A stretch of DNA of 64,000 bases, taken from the NCBI RefSeq assembly GCF_002591895.1, contig NZ_NISX01000001.1, positions 327,431 through 391,430 on the forward strand, given 5' to 3'. Positions within the stretch are counted from its first letter, which is position 1; each line of letters starts with the position of its first letter. Source of the stretch: Lacimicrobium alkaliphilum (lineage in GTDB: Bacteria > Pseudomonadota > Gammaproteobacteria > Enterobacterales > Alteromonadaceae). Positions 1 to 9,082 of this stretch are shown piece after piece. The notes below the pieces were generated by a model. It was not told where the DNA came from. It ran no database searches and saw nothing but the letters and a program-made list of their open reading frames with translations. Made by a program: the position numbers and the translations under genes.

Positions 1-252
1 GATGATGCCGTCCACGAAGTGGCAAAATTCAGGGACCTTTCTCATGCAGTCAGAGCCTATCTGAGAAACATCAATACCCACTACGCCTACAGCGATCTGC
101 GGGATATTCGTGCCAGATTGCGCAGTAACCAAAAAGAGATTGCCGCAGAGCCTCTTGCTCAGGGATTGATGAGTTATTCGGAACGTGGCCAGGATTATAT
201 CGACGAGTTACTTGAGATGATTAGATTTAACAGGAAGTACATTGACGCATGA
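1..252 (+). CDS. Bax-like glucosaminidase domain protein, C-terminal end (5' end outside window)
   Basis: The reading frame is open from base 1, so the gene begins upstream of the window and only about the last 83 residues are seen. The visible part has a run of Asn, Thr, His and Tyr residues (NINTHYAY) followed by LRDIRARLR, LAQGLMSYSERGQDYIDELL and a closing MIRFNRKYID. This is how the Bax family (mannosyl-glycoprotein endo-beta-N-acetylglucosaminidase-like, LYZ2-type fold) ends, as I know it. The family is thought to cut glycan strands in the cell wall. The catalytic part is not in the window, so activity cannot be judged. The stop codon overlaps the start of the next gene (ATGA), suggesting co-translation. 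A GTG at base 19 is internal, not the start. Confidence 0.75.
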   Translation, partial: DDAVHEVAKFRDLSHAVRAYLRNINTHYAYSDLRDIRARLRSNQKEIAAEPLAQGLMSYSERGQDYIDELLEMIRFNRKYIDA

Positions 253-905
253 TTAGATCAGGTTTTGCGGCTGTAATCTCTGTGTTAGCGATTATGTCTT
301 TACAGGCCGACACACTGAAACTTGATTACGCCAGCTTATACAGCCATACCCGTAAACTGGATAAAGAAACGATGCCTGCATTGCAATTTGCGTTTGGCTT
401 TGCCCACAAGGACCAATCCCATTTGTGCGGGATTAAGCGTGCTTTTATCCGCACGCAAAAACAGGATATTCCCTTGAAGGTGACAGCTGAACAGCGTTTT
501 ACCGTGCCCTCGGAGCGTGCTCTTAAGCTGGCTGAGGCGGTGGTTAACGTGGAACTGGATGAGATGGCACAGCGCTGCGATATGTCTGTACAACTGGAGA
601 CCAGGGAAGATTATCTCAGAGCAGACTACAGTCTGGATGAGTTAAAGATGTTGCAGCGACAATACACCGCCTTTTTCGATCAGATGGGCGGCTTTATGTC
701 TTTTCTGATGCCCTCTGTACAGGGACTCATCATGCACTTTGAACAGCCACTGAAACAGGCAGTAATGGCTGATGGGCAACATCCTGAACCCGGTATAAGG
801 GACAGTCAGCTCCAGATTAGTCGGGATTGGTTAGCACAACAACAGGAATCGAACGTATTGAATCTGCAGGATAAGCCCAGGCGCATTGTCGCCTGGGTGG
901 AATAG
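249..905 (+). CDS. DUF2987 family secreted protein
   Basis: 218 residues with a hydrophobic N-terminus (about residues 4-20) that looks like a signal peptide, so the product is probably periplasmic. The body resembles the DUF2987 family of gammaproteobacteria, for which I know no established function. Two cysteines (in the HLCGIKRAF and QRCDMSVQL segments) could form a disulfide after export. The start ATG overlaps the stop of the Bax-like gene, so the two are likely one operon; a cell-envelope role is a context inference only. The gene converges with ttcA, leaving 11 bases between stops. Confidence 0.7.
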   Translation: MIRSGFAAVISVLAIMSLQADTLKLDYASLYSHTRKLDKETMPALQFAFGFAHKDQSHLCGIKRAFIRTQKQDIPLKVTAEQRFTVPSERALKLAEAVVNVELDEMAQRCDMSVQLETREDYLRADYSLDELKMLQRQYTAFFDQMGGFMSFLMPSVQGLIMHFEQPLKQAVMADGQHPEPGIRDSQLQISRDWLAQQQESNVLNLQDKPRRIVAWVE

Positions 906-912
906 TCAGGCT

Positions 913-934
913 GTAGTTAACTTAGATTAACTAC
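913..934. other. small hairpin between convergent genes
   Basis: An 8-bp perfect inverted repeat (GTAGTTAA, loop CTTAGA, TTAACTAC) covers the end of ttcA and the gap after the DUF2987 gene. There is no strong T-run on either side, so it is only a weak terminator candidate for either strand. Confidence 0.3.
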
Positions 935-1828
935 CTGTACTGTGGCAGTTGCATGGGAATCAGCGGCGTCCGGCAATGTCGGCTCCGGTTGGTCAAATGC
1001 AATATCACCTTCGGCGAAGGGGCCGTCCTGCGTTTGCAGCTGGGCAAAATCAAACAGTGTTTTGTCTGCCAGATGTGAAGGCACTACGCTTTGTAGTGCT
1101 CTGGCCATATTTTCAATGCGCCCGGGGTATTGAGAATCCCACTGCTGTAACATTTGTTTTATCACTTTACGCTGTAAGTTTTCCTGAGAGCCACACAGGT
1201 TGCAGGGAATAATAGGAAAGTCCATTTTTTCAGCATACTGGCTGATGTCTTTTTCGGCACAATAAGCCAGCGGTCGGATCACCATTTGTTTACCATCATC
1301 ACTGACCAGTTTGGGTGGCATAGATTTGAGCTTACCACCATAAAACATGTTCAGAAGCAGTGTTTCCAGCATATCGTCCCGGTGATGGCCCAACGCAATT
1401 TTAGTGGCACTCAGTTCGGTAGCGGTGCGATACAGTATTCCTCGTCTCAGTCTTGAACATAATGAGCAGGTGGTTTTTCCTTCGGGTATCTTCTGTTTAA
1501 CAATCGAATAGGTGTCTTCCGTAACAATCTGAAAGTTGACACCTAGCTGGCTGAGGTATTCAGGTAAAACATGGGCTGGAAAACCCGGTTGTTTCTGGTC
1601 AAGGTTCACCGCAATCAAATCAAACTTAACCGGCGCAATACGTTGCAGATATAAAAGGATATCCAGCAAAGTATAGCTGTCCTTCCCTCCGGACAGACAC
1701 ACCATAATCCGGTCGCCTTCTTCGACCATATTAAAGTCTTCAATCGCTTTTCCAACATGCCGGCGAAGCCGCTTTTGCAGCTTATTAAAACTGTATTTCT
1801 GTTTGGCTGTCAGCTCGGATAAATGCAT
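917..1828 (-). CDS. ttcA: tRNA 2-thiocytidine(32) synthetase TtcA
   Basis: 303 residues, close to the E. coli protein. The enzyme activates C32 of certain tRNAs with ATP and replaces the 2-oxygen with sulfur, using a [4Fe-4S] cluster. The PP-loop SGGKDS is at residues 46-51. The paired cysteines C120/C123 (CSLC) and C208/C211 (CNLC) include the cluster ligands, and [10 protein letters not shown] is the family signature. Start ATG at 1828. In E. coli ttcA also lies near uspE and fnr, so the neighbourhood is conserved. The gene runs in the same direction as the DUF4112, uspE and fnr genes but has its own gap of about 57 bases. Confidence 0.96.
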   Translation of the reverse strand: MHLSELTAKQKYSFNKLQKRLRRHVGKAIEDFNMVEEGDRIMVCLSGGKDSYTLLDILLYLQRIAPVKFDLIAVNLDQKQPGFPAHVLPEYLSQLGVNFQIVTEDTYSIVKQKIPEGKTTCSLCSRLRRGILYRTATELSATKIALGHHRDDMLETLLLNMFYGGKLKSMPPKLVSDDGKQMVIRPLAYCAEKDISQYAEKMDFPIIPCNLCGSQENLQRKVIKQMLQQWDSQYPGRIENMARALQSVVPSHLADKTLFDFAQLQTQDGPFAEGDIAFDQPEPTLPDAADSHATATVQVVNLS

Positions 1829-1885
1829 GAAAAACCTGCCCGTAAAAAATCAGGCGAGGATTATAGCGAAATAAAAGCCAGGGAG

Positions 1886-2230
1886 CTATGCAGAGCGGTA
1901 ATACCAGTTTTCGAGCAGCCGGAAGTTCGCCTGATTAGCTTTAAAAAGAAGATCGAACAGATCCCCAATAACAGGTACCGCCCCCACAACGAAATCGACA
2001 AAGAGATTAAACAACATACGCCACTGCAGCCCTGCCGGTACCCCAAGCTTTCTGCTCAACCAGAAGATACGTAAGGCCGGCAGCAACATCAGGATATCTC
2101 CCGCCACCGGTAATAACCCTATTAATGAATCCAGTCCAAACCGGATACCCAATACGCAAAATCGGGTATCGGTCAGTTGTGCCCAATAGCGTGCTGCCTT
2201 GAGCTCTCTCGGATAGACCTCTTGTGCCAA
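1886..2230 (-). CDS. DUF4112 domain membrane protein
   Basis: About 114 residues matching the DUF4112 family pattern: DSLIGLLPVAGD near the N-terminus, then a hydrophobic stretch, then VVGAVPVIGDLFDLLFKANQ. The repeated G-x-(L/I/V)-P-x-x-G-D motif and two hydrophobic segments suggest a small inner-membrane protein; function unknown. No ATG is available upstream of the conserved core. The start given is a TTG at 2230, with an AGG about ten bases upstream; the frame stays open to about 2269, so the true start may differ. It lies 11 bases after uspE and is probably cotranscribed with it. Confidence 0.7.
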   Translation of the reverse strand: MAQEVYPRELKAARYWAQLTDTRFCVLGIRFGLDSLIGLLPVAGDILMLLPALRIFWLSRKLGVPAGLQWRMLFNLFVDFVVGAVPVIGDLFDLLFKANQANFRLLENWYYRSA

Positions 2231-2241
2231 CGACAGGGCGC

Positions 2242-3174
2242 CTATTTCTGCATTGGACTGACAAAGCCTTCAGGTTTGAGCGTCAGTACATCACAATCCA
2301 GTGCATCGATGACATGCTCTGCGGTATTGCCAATCAGTGCCGCGGATATACCATGTCGACCAACGGTACCCAATACCACCAGTTCAGCATCAATCTTCCT
2401 GGCAATAGAAGGAATCACATCTTCCGGCAGACCTTCTTTCACAAAACAATGTTCATCGGCCACACCATGTGTTCCGGCAAATGTTTGCATGGACTGGATA
2501 TGGTGATTTTTCACTGACTCATTAAAATCAGATGGATCAAATTCGGGAATTTCAATGGCAATATTAACTGGTGTGCCTGGGTAAGAATTGACCAGATTAA
2601 CTTGTCCTTTAAGCGTCCTGGCAAATGCCAGGGCTGTATGGGTGACTTGTTGATTCAGTGATTGATGCTCTTTATCCTCCGTGCCTACATTTACTGCAGC
2701 AAGAATATTGCCATGCTCTGGCCAGTCATGTTCTTTGACCAGCAGCACCGGGGCAGGGGCTTTGCGCATCAGATGCCAGTCAGTGGGTGTAAAAATCACA
2801 GATTTCAGACCACTGTGTTCATGTGTCCCTTTAACAATCAGATCGTAATGGTTGTCAATGACTTCATAGATAATGCTTTCGTAGGGGCGATTGTGCCAAA
2901 CCACTTTGGCATCAATAGCGATTTGTTTGTCTTTTACCTGATTGTTGACCAGTTCAGTCAGCCACTCGGTTCTGTCGTCGACGACGGCCTGGCGCATAGT
3001 CTCGCGCTCATCAACCGATAACATCGTGGTCATTTCGTAGGAAAAATCATAGATGGATAAAAACGCCGTAATACTGGCACCGGTTTTCCCGGCAATCAAC
3101 AGCGCCCGGTTCAGGGCTTTTTGCTTTTCGGCTGTAGGATCGATAACAACAAGGAGCTTTTTGTAATTGACCAT
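2242..3174 (-). CDS. uspE: universal stress protein E, tandem Usp domains
   Basis: 310 residues with two Usp domains. The first begins KKLLVVIDPTAEKQKAL. The second has a clear nucleotide-binding end, ELVVLGTVGRHGISAALIGNTAE, resembling the G-2x-G-9x-G-(S/T) ATP loop. The first half carries a matching degenerate segment (LIVKGTHEHSG). UspE-type proteins help with stress survival, motility and aggregation in E. coli. The gene sits next to fnr, as in E. coli and Vibrio. A 14-bp FNR-box-like site lies 86 bases upstream with a reasonable -10 at the right distance, so anaerobic activation by the neighbouring FNR is likely (inference). Confidence 0.93.
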   Translation of the reverse strand: MVNYKKLLVVIDPTAEKQKALNRALLIAGKTGASITAFLSIYDFSYEMTTMLSVDERETMRQAVVDDRTEWLTELVNNQVKDKQIAIDAKVVWHNRPYESIIYEVIDNHYDLIVKGTHEHSGLKSVIFTPTDWHLMRKAPAPVLLVKEHDWPEHGNILAAVNVGTEDKEHQSLNQQVTHTALAFARTLKGQVNLVNSYPGTPVNIAIEIPEFDPSDFNESVKNHHIQSMQTFAGTHGVADEHCFVKEGLPEDVIPSIARKIDAELVVLGTVGRHGISAALIGNTAEHVIDALDCDVLTLKPEGFVSPMQK

Positions 3175-3259
3175 CTTATTTCCTTTTTCATAAAGATGTT
3201 ATAACTCTATGTACAGTAGAACTTTTTTGCCAATTTATCGCGACTAAAGTGGTGCTTTA

Positions 3260-3273
3260 TTGTTTCAAATCAA
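3260..3273 (-). promoter_or_regulatory. probable FNR box upstream of uspE
   Basis: Read on the minus strand the site is TTGATTTGAAACAA, one mismatch from TTGAT-N4-ATCAA. If its centre is placed at -41.5, the hexamer TAAATT falls at -12 to -7, a fair -10 element (4 of 6). This is the layout of a class II FNR promoter directed at uspE. Confidence 0.65.
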
Positions 3274-3277
3274 AGAT

Positions 3278-4033
3278 TCAGGTCAACTCCTCACCGGTTT
3301 TGTTTTGTGGTACTGCCAGTACCGGATTCTCAAGTGCCTGCTTAAGCAATTCAGGCTCTAACAGGGTGATAAATTTACCGTCTACCTGGATTATGCCGAA
3401 CTTCTGAAAGCGGGTGAGTAACCGGCTAATGGTTTCCACCGTCAGCCCAAGATAGTTCCCAATCTCTGCCCGGGTCATACTGAGCCGGAACTGGGTGGCC
3501 GAGAAGCCCCGTTGATGATATCTGTTAGCCAATTGAGTCATGAAGTGTGCCAGACGTTGGTGCGCTGTACGTTTGTTAAGCAGAAGCAACATTTCCTGAT
3601 CGGACTGGATCTCGTTGCTCATCATTCTCATCACCTGTTGGCGTAAACGTGGCAAGTCGCCTGATAACTGCTCCAGTGTATGAAAAGGGATTTCACACAC
3701 CATTGAGGTTTCCAGGGCCTGAGCAGAGGTTTTATGGATTTTATTATTGATAGAATCAAAGCCAATGATGTCTCCGGGCAAATGAAAGGCGGTAATCTGC
3801 TCCTCGCCATCGCTGGCCAGTGCATAGCTTTTAAAAGACCCCGAACGCACAGCAAACAGACTGACCAACGAATCACCGGACTGAAACAGTTTGTCATTTT
3901 TCTGAAAGGGTCGTTTACGCTGAATAATATTATCCAGTTTATCCAGTTCATTACTGTTAAGCGTAAAGGGCAGACAGAGCTGACTGATACTGCAGTTCTG
4001 ACAACTAATTGCACATTCTCGATGCTGATTCAT
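3278..4033 (-). CDS. fnr: oxygen-sensing transcription factor FNR (EtrA)
   Basis: 251 residues, CRP/FNR family. The N-terminus carries C7, C11, C14 and C20 ([14 protein letters not shown]), matching C16, C20, C23 and C29 of E. coli FNR, and the fourth cluster ligand is C113 (SMVCEIPF). These bind the oxygen-labile [4Fe-4S] cluster needed for dimerisation. A cNMP-fold beta-roll occupies about residues 30-140. The C-terminal helix-turn-helix has [10 protein letters not shown], keeping the E, S and R that read the TTGAT half-site. The N-terminus is about nine residues shorter than in E. coli. It sits between uspE and the cbb3 assembly genes, both typical FNR targets. Confidence 0.97.
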   Translation of the reverse strand: MNQHRECAISCQNCSISQLCLPFTLNSNELDKLDNIIQRKRPFQKNDKLFQSGDSLVSLFAVRSGSFKSYALASDGEEQITAFHLPGDIIGFDSINNKIHKTSAQALETSMVCEIPFHTLEQLSGDLPRLRQQVMRMMSNEIQSDQEMLLLLNKRTAHQRLAHFMTQLANRYHQRGFSATQFRLSMTRAEIGNYLGLTVETISRLLTRFQKFGIIQVDGKFITLLEPELLKQALENPVLAVPQNKTGEELT

Positions 4034-4145
4034 AGGGTGACCAATTATTTTTGTAAGTAGACTAATTCCAAATTCAGCTTAGCATTGATTGACCGCTAAT
4101 CTCCAGCAGACAAAGGTCGTAGCACAGCCTTTTATTGTCGTAGCC

Positions 4146-4805
4146 TCAGTACTGTGCGAGTAAAACATAAAAGCCAAACCCCAAAAGGCATAATGCAATA
4201 ACTTTTTTGCTCATGGGGTGTCTCAGAACAGGTTTAAGCTGATGGCTGAATGCTCCCAGGCTGAGCAGAGCGGGGAGGGTGCCAAGGCCAAACATCGCCA
4301 TAACCATAGCCCCTTTTAAAGCACTACCGCTGGCCAGACTCCATGACAAGGTTGAATAAACCAGTCCGCAGGGCAACCACCCCCAGATGATTCCGTACGG
4401 AAGAGCCGCTAATGGGTGTCTGAAAGGCAGGAACTTTTTCGAAAACGGTACAAGAGGCTTCCAGATACGGCCACCAAGCTTTTCCAGTGCAGCCAGGCCC
4501 CGCCACCAATCACCTATGTACAGACCCAGTGCAATCAGAAACAAGCCACTGAACAAATTCAGAAGCATCATCCCATTACTTACCTGATTTGAAAAAATCG
4601 CACCCAGGCTGCCAGTCAGCGCACCGGCAACACTGTAGCTTAATATTCTTCCTGCATGGTAACTTGCCATATAAGGAAAGGCAGAGGTCTTCCTTGGAAT
4701 GGACATAGTCAGTGCCCCGACGATACCACCGCACATGGCAACGCAGTGTACGCTGCCGGCCAGACCGATAAGCAATGCTGCAAGCCAGAGCGGATCACTG
4801 CTCAT
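4146..4805 (-). CDS. SafE/TauE-like (DsbD transmembrane type) membrane protein of the cbb3 cluster
   Basis: 219 residues with about six hydrophobic segments. The first contains AGSVHCVAMCGG, a motif typical of the 'sulfite exporter TauE/SafE' annotations that accompany cco assembly genes and resembling the membrane part of DsbD/CcdA-like proteins. The name is historical; export of sulfite has not been shown for this subgroup as far as I know. A role in copper or thiol handling during oxidase assembly is inferred from position. The start overlaps the end of ccoS by 11 bases, so it is the last gene of the ccoHIS transcript. Confidence 0.85.
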   Translation of the reverse strand: MSSDPLWLAALLIGLAGSVHCVAMCGGIVGALTMSIPRKTSAFPYMASYHAGRILSYSVAGALTGSLGAIFSNQVSNGMMLLNLFSGLFLIALGLYIGDWWRGLAALEKLGGRIWKPLVPFSKKFLPFRHPLAALPYGIIWGWLPCGLVYSTLSWSLASGSALKGAMVMAMFGLGTLPALLSLGAFSHQLKPVLRHPMSKKVIALCLLGFGFYVLLAQY

Positions 4806-4986
4806 GTTTATCCTTATCCTTATCCTTTTGATGGTGTTTTTTTAAATCGTCCTCTTCGAACAGAATACTGGTGCCATGACGTTCAAGATCTTCAAACTGC
4901 CCTGACTTTACCGCCCAGAAAAATACTACCACGGCAATAATCACCAGAAAAATCGCGATGGGAATCAGAAAGTAAAGAATACTCAA
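4795..4986 (-). CDS. ccoS: cbb3-type oxidase assembly protein CcoS
   Basis: 63 residues: one transmembrane helix (about residues 4-27), then the family motif [15 protein letters not shown] and a lysine/aspartate/histidine-rich tail. CcoS is needed to insert cofactors into cbb3 oxidase in Rhodobacter. The start overlaps the ccoI stop (ATGA), a sign of translational coupling. The tail (DKDKDKHEQ) is unusually charged but CcoS tails vary. Confidence 0.94.
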   Translation of the reverse strand: MSILYFLIPIAIFLVIIAVVVFFWAVKSGQFEDLERHGTSILFEEDDLKKHHQKDKDKDKHEQ

Positions 4987-7364
4987 ACCTGAGGTCTCCT
5001 GTTTAATAGCCGTACAGAATTACCGACCACCAATATTGAACTCAAGGACATACCAATTACCCCCATCCAGGGAGTAAGAAAACCGGTGACGGCAAGTGGT
5101 AAAACCGCCAGATTGTAACCCAGAGCCCAGCACATATTCTGAATAATCTTACGGCGGGTGCGTCTGGCCATAGAAAAAAGCTCCGGGAGCAGAGTCAGAC
5201 TTGGCGATATAAGAATAACATCGGCAGCATTTTTGGCTAAATCTGTTGCACCACCTACTGCTACAGAGACATCAGCTGCAGCCATTACAGGGGTATCATT
5301 GATACCATCGCCAACCATCATGACCGCTTTCCCCTGGCGCTGAAATCCTTTTAGTCTCTGTAATTTCTGTTCCGGGTCGCACTCAGCGAAATAATCTGCA
5401 ATGCCTAATTCAGACGCGATCTGCCGGACGTTCTCTTTGGCATCACCACTGATAATTACCTGTTCAAAGGCAGCGAGATCCCCTAGGGCCTTACTCGCTT
5501 CCGGACGCAGACTATCTGATACACAAAAGCCAGCCAATAATTGATGGTCATCTTCCATAAATACATTACAGCCCCGTAGCATTTCCGGCACCTTATGACG
5601 CATCAATTTACCACTGCCCAGGCGGTAATGAACACCATCAACCCAACCGCTGAGTCCATAGCCAGGTTGTATCTGGACCTCTGTAGCCTGAGCACCTGAC
5701 GGGAGATGTTCAAAGGCTCTGGCGATAGGGTGTTCAGAAAAGCACTCGATAGCAGAAGCCACAGACAATATACGTTGTAGAGGCTGAGATGAAAGGTTGT
5801 GTGTAACTCCAAGGCTAAAGCGTCCCTGAGTCAGGGTGCCGGTTTTATCAAAGGCTAAAACCTTAATCTGGGTAATGGCCTCAAGTAAATCCGCCCGTTT
5901 TAACAATAACCCGCCGCGATTCAGGCTGGCTATGGCGCAGGTGAGGGCTGAAGGTGTTGCCAGCCCAAGAGCGCAAGGGCAGGTAGCAACCAATACAGCC
6001 GCGGTAATCCAGAACGCATCAGGATTACCAGCCCAGCTCCAGAACAGGTAGGTCAGCACAGCTATTGCCAGCACAGCCAGCACAAAATATCGGGCTACCT
6101 TGTCAGCCAATTGCGAGATCGCCGGTTTATTTAGCATAGCCTGATCCTGCAGACGCAGGATCTGATTTACCAATGACTCTTTGAGTGGGCGTATTACTTC
6201 CAGTGTCAGACTATTATGTTGATTCAGTGTGCCACCAAAAACAGTATCGCCCTTGTTTTTGACCACAGGAGAAAACTCGCCGGTTAACATGGACTCATCC
6301 ACGTAACTTTTGCCTTCAGTCACAATACCATCCACCGGAATGGTTTCTCCGCTTCTTACCAATACAAACTGGCCCTCCATGAGCGTCTTAGCCAGACAGT
6401 CTTTAACCTTGCCATCTTTGATCACCCTTGCGGTAACCGGAACATACTGATTCATATTGGCGGAAATCAGGGCCGCCTGATGACGGGAGCGGTGTTCCAG
6501 GTAGCGGCTGATCAGGAGTAAAAAAATGAACATGCATACCGACTCAAAAAACACTTCGCCCTGATCGACTATGGTAGCTTTGGCACTGGCGATAAACAGC
6601 GCCCATATGGCGATGGTTACAGGCACATCCATATTCACACTGCGGGCTTTGAGAGCTCTGAAAGCCCCCTGATAAAAACCGGTTCCGGAGATCAATACGA
6701 CCGGCAAAGTAAGCAGCAAACTCACCCAATGCAAAAACTGGCGGATACCATCATCCAGATTACCGAATAAACCAAAATAGAGGGCAAAGGCGATCATCAT
6801 CACCTGCATGGTCATCAGTCCGGCCAGCCCCAGTCTTTTGAGGAATGACTGGCTGGTTTGTTTAAATTGTTCTTCGTGCTGCTGAGGTTGAAATGGCAGG
6901 GCGTGATAACCAATTTTTTCTATCGTCGCCAGAATCTCGCTGAGATTTATTCTATCCGCCTGCCACCGCACCAAAGCCCGCCTGGCACTGACATTAACGC
7001 CTACCTGAGCGATACCGGGTACGCCTGCCAGCTTCTTTTCAATTAGCCAGGCGCAGGCTGCACAACTGATTCCCTCAACGCTCAACTGAATGACACTGAG
7101 TTTGTCGTCAGTAGTAACGAATTCTTCCTGTAATTCGGGTTGATCGTAGAGTTTAAGTTTAGCTAAGGTTTGTTCCAACGCGCTGTCATCGGCCCTGGCC
7201 GCAGGTTCGGTACGAAACTTGTAATAGTCGTCCAACCCATTGTCAACAATAGCCTCTGCCACCGCCTGACAACCCGGGCAGCACATCTGACGAGGCTCAC
7301 CAAGCACGTCGGTGGTATACCTGTCTGGTTCAGTAATGTCCTGATGACAATGATAACAATACAC
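4983..7364 (-). CDS. ccoI: copper-exporting P1B-type ATPase CcoI/FixI
   Basis: 793 residues. It exports copper to the periplasmic side for cbb3 oxidase assembly. The cysteine-rich N-terminus (CYHCHQD, CCPGCQ) is typical of CcoI. Then come a heavy-metal-associated domain with CAAC at 101-104, membrane helices, the TGE actuator loop at 361-363, the membrane CPC motif at 462-464, the phosphorylation motif DKTGTLT at 506-512, and [10 protein letters not shown] in the ATP domain. It lies 18 bases downstream of ccoH and overlaps ccoS. All catalytic motifs look intact. Confidence 0.97.
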   Translation of the reverse strand: MYCYHCHQDITEPDRYTTDVLGEPRQMCCPGCQAVAEAIVDNGLDDYYKFRTEPAARADDSALEQTLAKLKLYDQPELQEEFVTTDDKLSVIQLSVEGISCAACAWLIEKKLAGVPGIAQVGVNVSARRALVRWQADRINLSEILATIEKIGYHALPFQPQQHEEQFKQTSQSFLKRLGLAGLMTMQVMMIAFALYFGLFGNLDDGIRQFLHWVSLLLTLPVVLISGTGFYQGAFRALKARSVNMDVPVTIAIWALFIASAKATIVDQGEVFFESVCMFIFLLLISRYLEHRSRHQAALISANMNQYVPVTARVIKDGKVKDCLAKTLMEGQFVLVRSGETIPVDGIVTEGKSYVDESMLTGEFSPVVKNKGDTVFGGTLNQHNSLTLEVIRPLKESLVNQILRLQDQAMLNKPAISQLADKVARYFVLAVLAIAVLTYLFWSWAGNPDAFWITAAVLVATCPCALGLATPSALTCAIASLNRGGLLLKRADLLEAITQIKVLAFDKTGTLTQGRFSLGVTHNLSSQPLQRILSVASAIECFSEHPIARAFEHLPSGAQATEVQIQPGYGLSGWVDGVHYRLGSGKLMRHKVPEMLRGCNVFMEDDHQLLAGFCVSDSLRPEASKALGDLAAFEQVIISGDAKENVRQIASELGIADYFAECDPEQKLQRLKGFQRQGKAVMMVGDGINDTPVMAAADVSVAVGGATDLAKNAADVILISPSLTLLPELFSMARRTRRKIIQNMCWALGYNLAVLPLAVTGFLTPWMGVIGMSLSSILVVGNSVRLLNRRPQV

Positions 7365-7382
7365 TGACTAACAACCTGAATT

Positions 7383-7871
7383 TTAAGGAATGAACACTAT
7401 AGGATCTTGCCGCGGAAGACTAATCACCTGATATATACGCCACTGATTATCAAAAGGCTCCATAGTAATATGCCATTTCCCCGAAATTTCGCGGGGTAAC
7501 TTAGCACTGTAGCGGCCTAACTTGTCACGGGTGAGCATTAGCTGAAAATCCTTATCTTCAAGCGTCGGGTGCTGAAAATAAAGTTTCAGAGCAGTACCTT
7601 GTTCAGGTGCCGACTTTGTAAACTCAAGGGTCACCGCCTGTTGCCTGATGCTTAGCTGGGTTCTTATACCCAGCTTTTGTGCTTCATGGACTTTTTCAAG
7701 ACGCCGGTTAATGGCTTTGCCTTCTTTATAATAATCTTCAATCACCATACTATCCTGACCACTGACAGCCAGTCGCAGCAAATTAATACTCAATGCAATA
7801 GATATCACCGGGATCGCTATTAAAAACCAGGGCCAGAATTGTTTGTACCAGGGGGAGGGCTTTGGGGTCAT
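7383..7871 (-). CDS. ccoH: cbb3 oxidase assembly protein CcoH (FixH family)
   Basis: 162 residues with one N-terminal membrane anchor (about residues 13-33) preceded by PWYKQFWPWFL, then SMVIEDYYKEGKAINRRL, the FixH family signature. The rest is a predicted periplasmic beta domain. CcoH stays with the mature cbb3 complex and is needed for its stability. It is the first gene of the ccoH-ccoI-ccoS-safE run. It is separated from ccoP by a strong terminator, so it probably has its own promoter or depends on readthrough. No ccoG (rdxA) gene lies between ccoP and ccoH, where some relatives have one. Confidence 0.9.
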   Translation of the reverse strand: MTPKPSPWYKQFWPWFLIAIPVISIALSINLLRLAVSGQDSMVIEDYYKEGKAINRRLEKVHEAQKLGIRTQLSIRQQAVTLEFTKSAPEQGTALKLYFQHPTLEDKDFQLMLTRDKLGRYSAKLPREISGKWHITMEPFDNQWRIYQVISLPRQDPIVFIP

Positions 7872-7895
7872 GTTACCTGTACTCGCTATAGATGA

Positions 7896-7925
7896 TAAAA
7901 AGCCTCGTCAGAACGAGGCTTTTTT
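7896..7925 (-). terminator. rho-independent terminator after ccoNOQP
   Basis: A perfect 8-bp stem (AGCCTCGT, loop CAGA, ACGAGGCT at 7901-7920) is flanked by A-runs on the left and T-runs on the right. It lies just after the ccoP stop. On the minus strand the U-tract comes from the A-run at 7897-7901. Confidence 0.85.
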
Positions 7926-7943
7926 GCTGGTTCAGATGATGTC

Positions 7944-8897
7944 TCACTGCTCCTGAGACAAACTATATACATAAGCGGTTAGCAAATGGATTTTGTCTTC
8001 ACCCAGTATTTTTTCCCATGCTGGCATCACACCATTACGGCCGTGGGTAAGTGTTTCTGTGACTGCTTTTTCACTGCCACCATAAAGCCAGATATTATCG
8101 GTCAGGTTCGGTGCACCCATAGCATAATTGCCTTTACCGTCCTGCCCATGACAAGCGGTGCATGCTGCAAATCGGGATTTCCCGGCTTCAGCAAGTTCAG
8201 GATCTACCTTGCGGCCACTCAGACTAAGCGTATAAGCCACCACTTCTTTAATTCCTTTCTCTCCATAGGAATCTATCCAGCCTGGCATAACGCCCTGACG
8301 CCCCTGCAACAACGTAGTCCGAATCTGCTCCGGGTTGCCACCATATAACCAGGCGTCATCAGTCAGGTTGGGAAATCCGCGCATACCACGAGCATCGGAG
8401 CCATGGCATTGGGCACAGTTTTGCAAAAACAACCGTTGCCCGACTTTAAGCGCTTCAGGATCATTGGCCAAATCGGTCACATCACGCTTGGCGTATGCTT
8501 CAAAAATGGGACCAAAGCGCTCTTCAGCTTGCTGCATCTGGCGGTCATATTCTACTAGCTCACCATTTTCCAGCGCTTGTTTAGTGGCCGCACGAGACTC
8601 TTCGAGGCTCTGAACGTCCTGATTTGAACTTTTCCAGCCCAATAATCCCGCGAAGTTACCCAGGCCGGGATACAGAGCAAGATAGATGATACCCCAGACA
8701 ATGGTGACGTAGAACATGATCGTCCACCACCTTGGCAGGGGATTATTGATTTCGACTATACCATCAAATTCATGATGCATATCGTCGCCTTCTTCGACGC
8801 CGGTCATGTTTTTTAAACACCAGCGCAACAGAAGAAAGCAGCCCAGGATAGTCCCCAGGGTAATAACAGAGATGAAAATACTCCAAAAGCTACTCAT
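7944..8897 (-). CDS. ccoP: cbb3 cytochrome c oxidase diheme subunit CcoP
   Basis: 317 residues from the ATG at 8897, chosen because it starts MSSFWSIF, is preceded by GGGAG about ten bases upstream, and overlaps the ccoQ stop by a few bases; a longer frame to 8981 would run deep into ccoQ. Two N-terminal membrane helices are followed by two cytochrome c domains with heme motifs CAQCH and CTACH. Each domain has a later Met-containing loop (GVMPGW, GVMPAW) that would supply the axial ligand. CcoP passes electrons from soluble cytochrome c to CcoO. Confidence 0.96.
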   Translation of the reverse strand: MSSFWSIFISVITLGTILGCFLLLRWCLKNMTGVEEGDDMHHEFDGIVEINNPLPRWWTIMFYVTIVWGIIYLALYPGLGNFAGLLGWKSSNQDVQSLEESRAATKQALENGELVEYDRQMQQAEERFGPIFEAYAKRDVTDLANDPEALKVGQRLFLQNCAQCHGSDARGMRGFPNLTDDAWLYGGNPEQIRTTLLQGRQGVMPGWIDSYGEKGIKEVVAYTLSLSGRKVDPELAEAGKSRFAACTACHGQDGKGNYAMGAPNLTDNIWLYGGSEKAVTETLTHGRNGVMPAWEKILGEDKIHLLTAYVYSLSQEQ

Positions 8898-9081
8898 TGC
8901 TAGATGACTCCCGCTTATTTTGTTGTGCCTTATCCTGGGCGGACTTGTCGTCGTCAAAAACCAGGTTAGCGGCTTCTTCAAAGCCTTTTTTATTGCGCTT
9001 GCTGTATGCCCACAAGACTATGGCAACAAAAATGACAAAGATGGCTACAGTCCAGATGACGTTAATCGTAACTGCATCCAT
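8890..9081 (-). CDS. ccoQ: cbb3 oxidase small subunit CcoQ
   Basis: 63 residues: one membrane helix (about residues 8-27) followed by the family motif YSKRNKKGFEEAANLVFDDD and a polar tail. CcoQ stabilises the cbb3 complex in Rhodobacter. It begins one base after the ccoO stop and overlaps ccoP, as in standard ccoNOQP operons. Confidence 0.94.
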   Translation of the reverse strand: MDAVTINVIWTVAIFVIFVAIVLWAYSKRNKKGFEEAANLVFDDDKSAQDKAQQNKRESSSNE

Positions 9082-9082
9082 G

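Noticed and set aside
4060-4110. FNR-like site in the fnr upstream gap
   Set aside because: TTGATTGACCGCTAAT keeps only one good half-site; the second half does not match ATCAA.
8898-8981. N-terminal extension of CcoP
   Set aside because: The extra 28 codons lie wholly inside ccoQ and have no family similarity; the ATG at 8897 has a better ribosome binding site.
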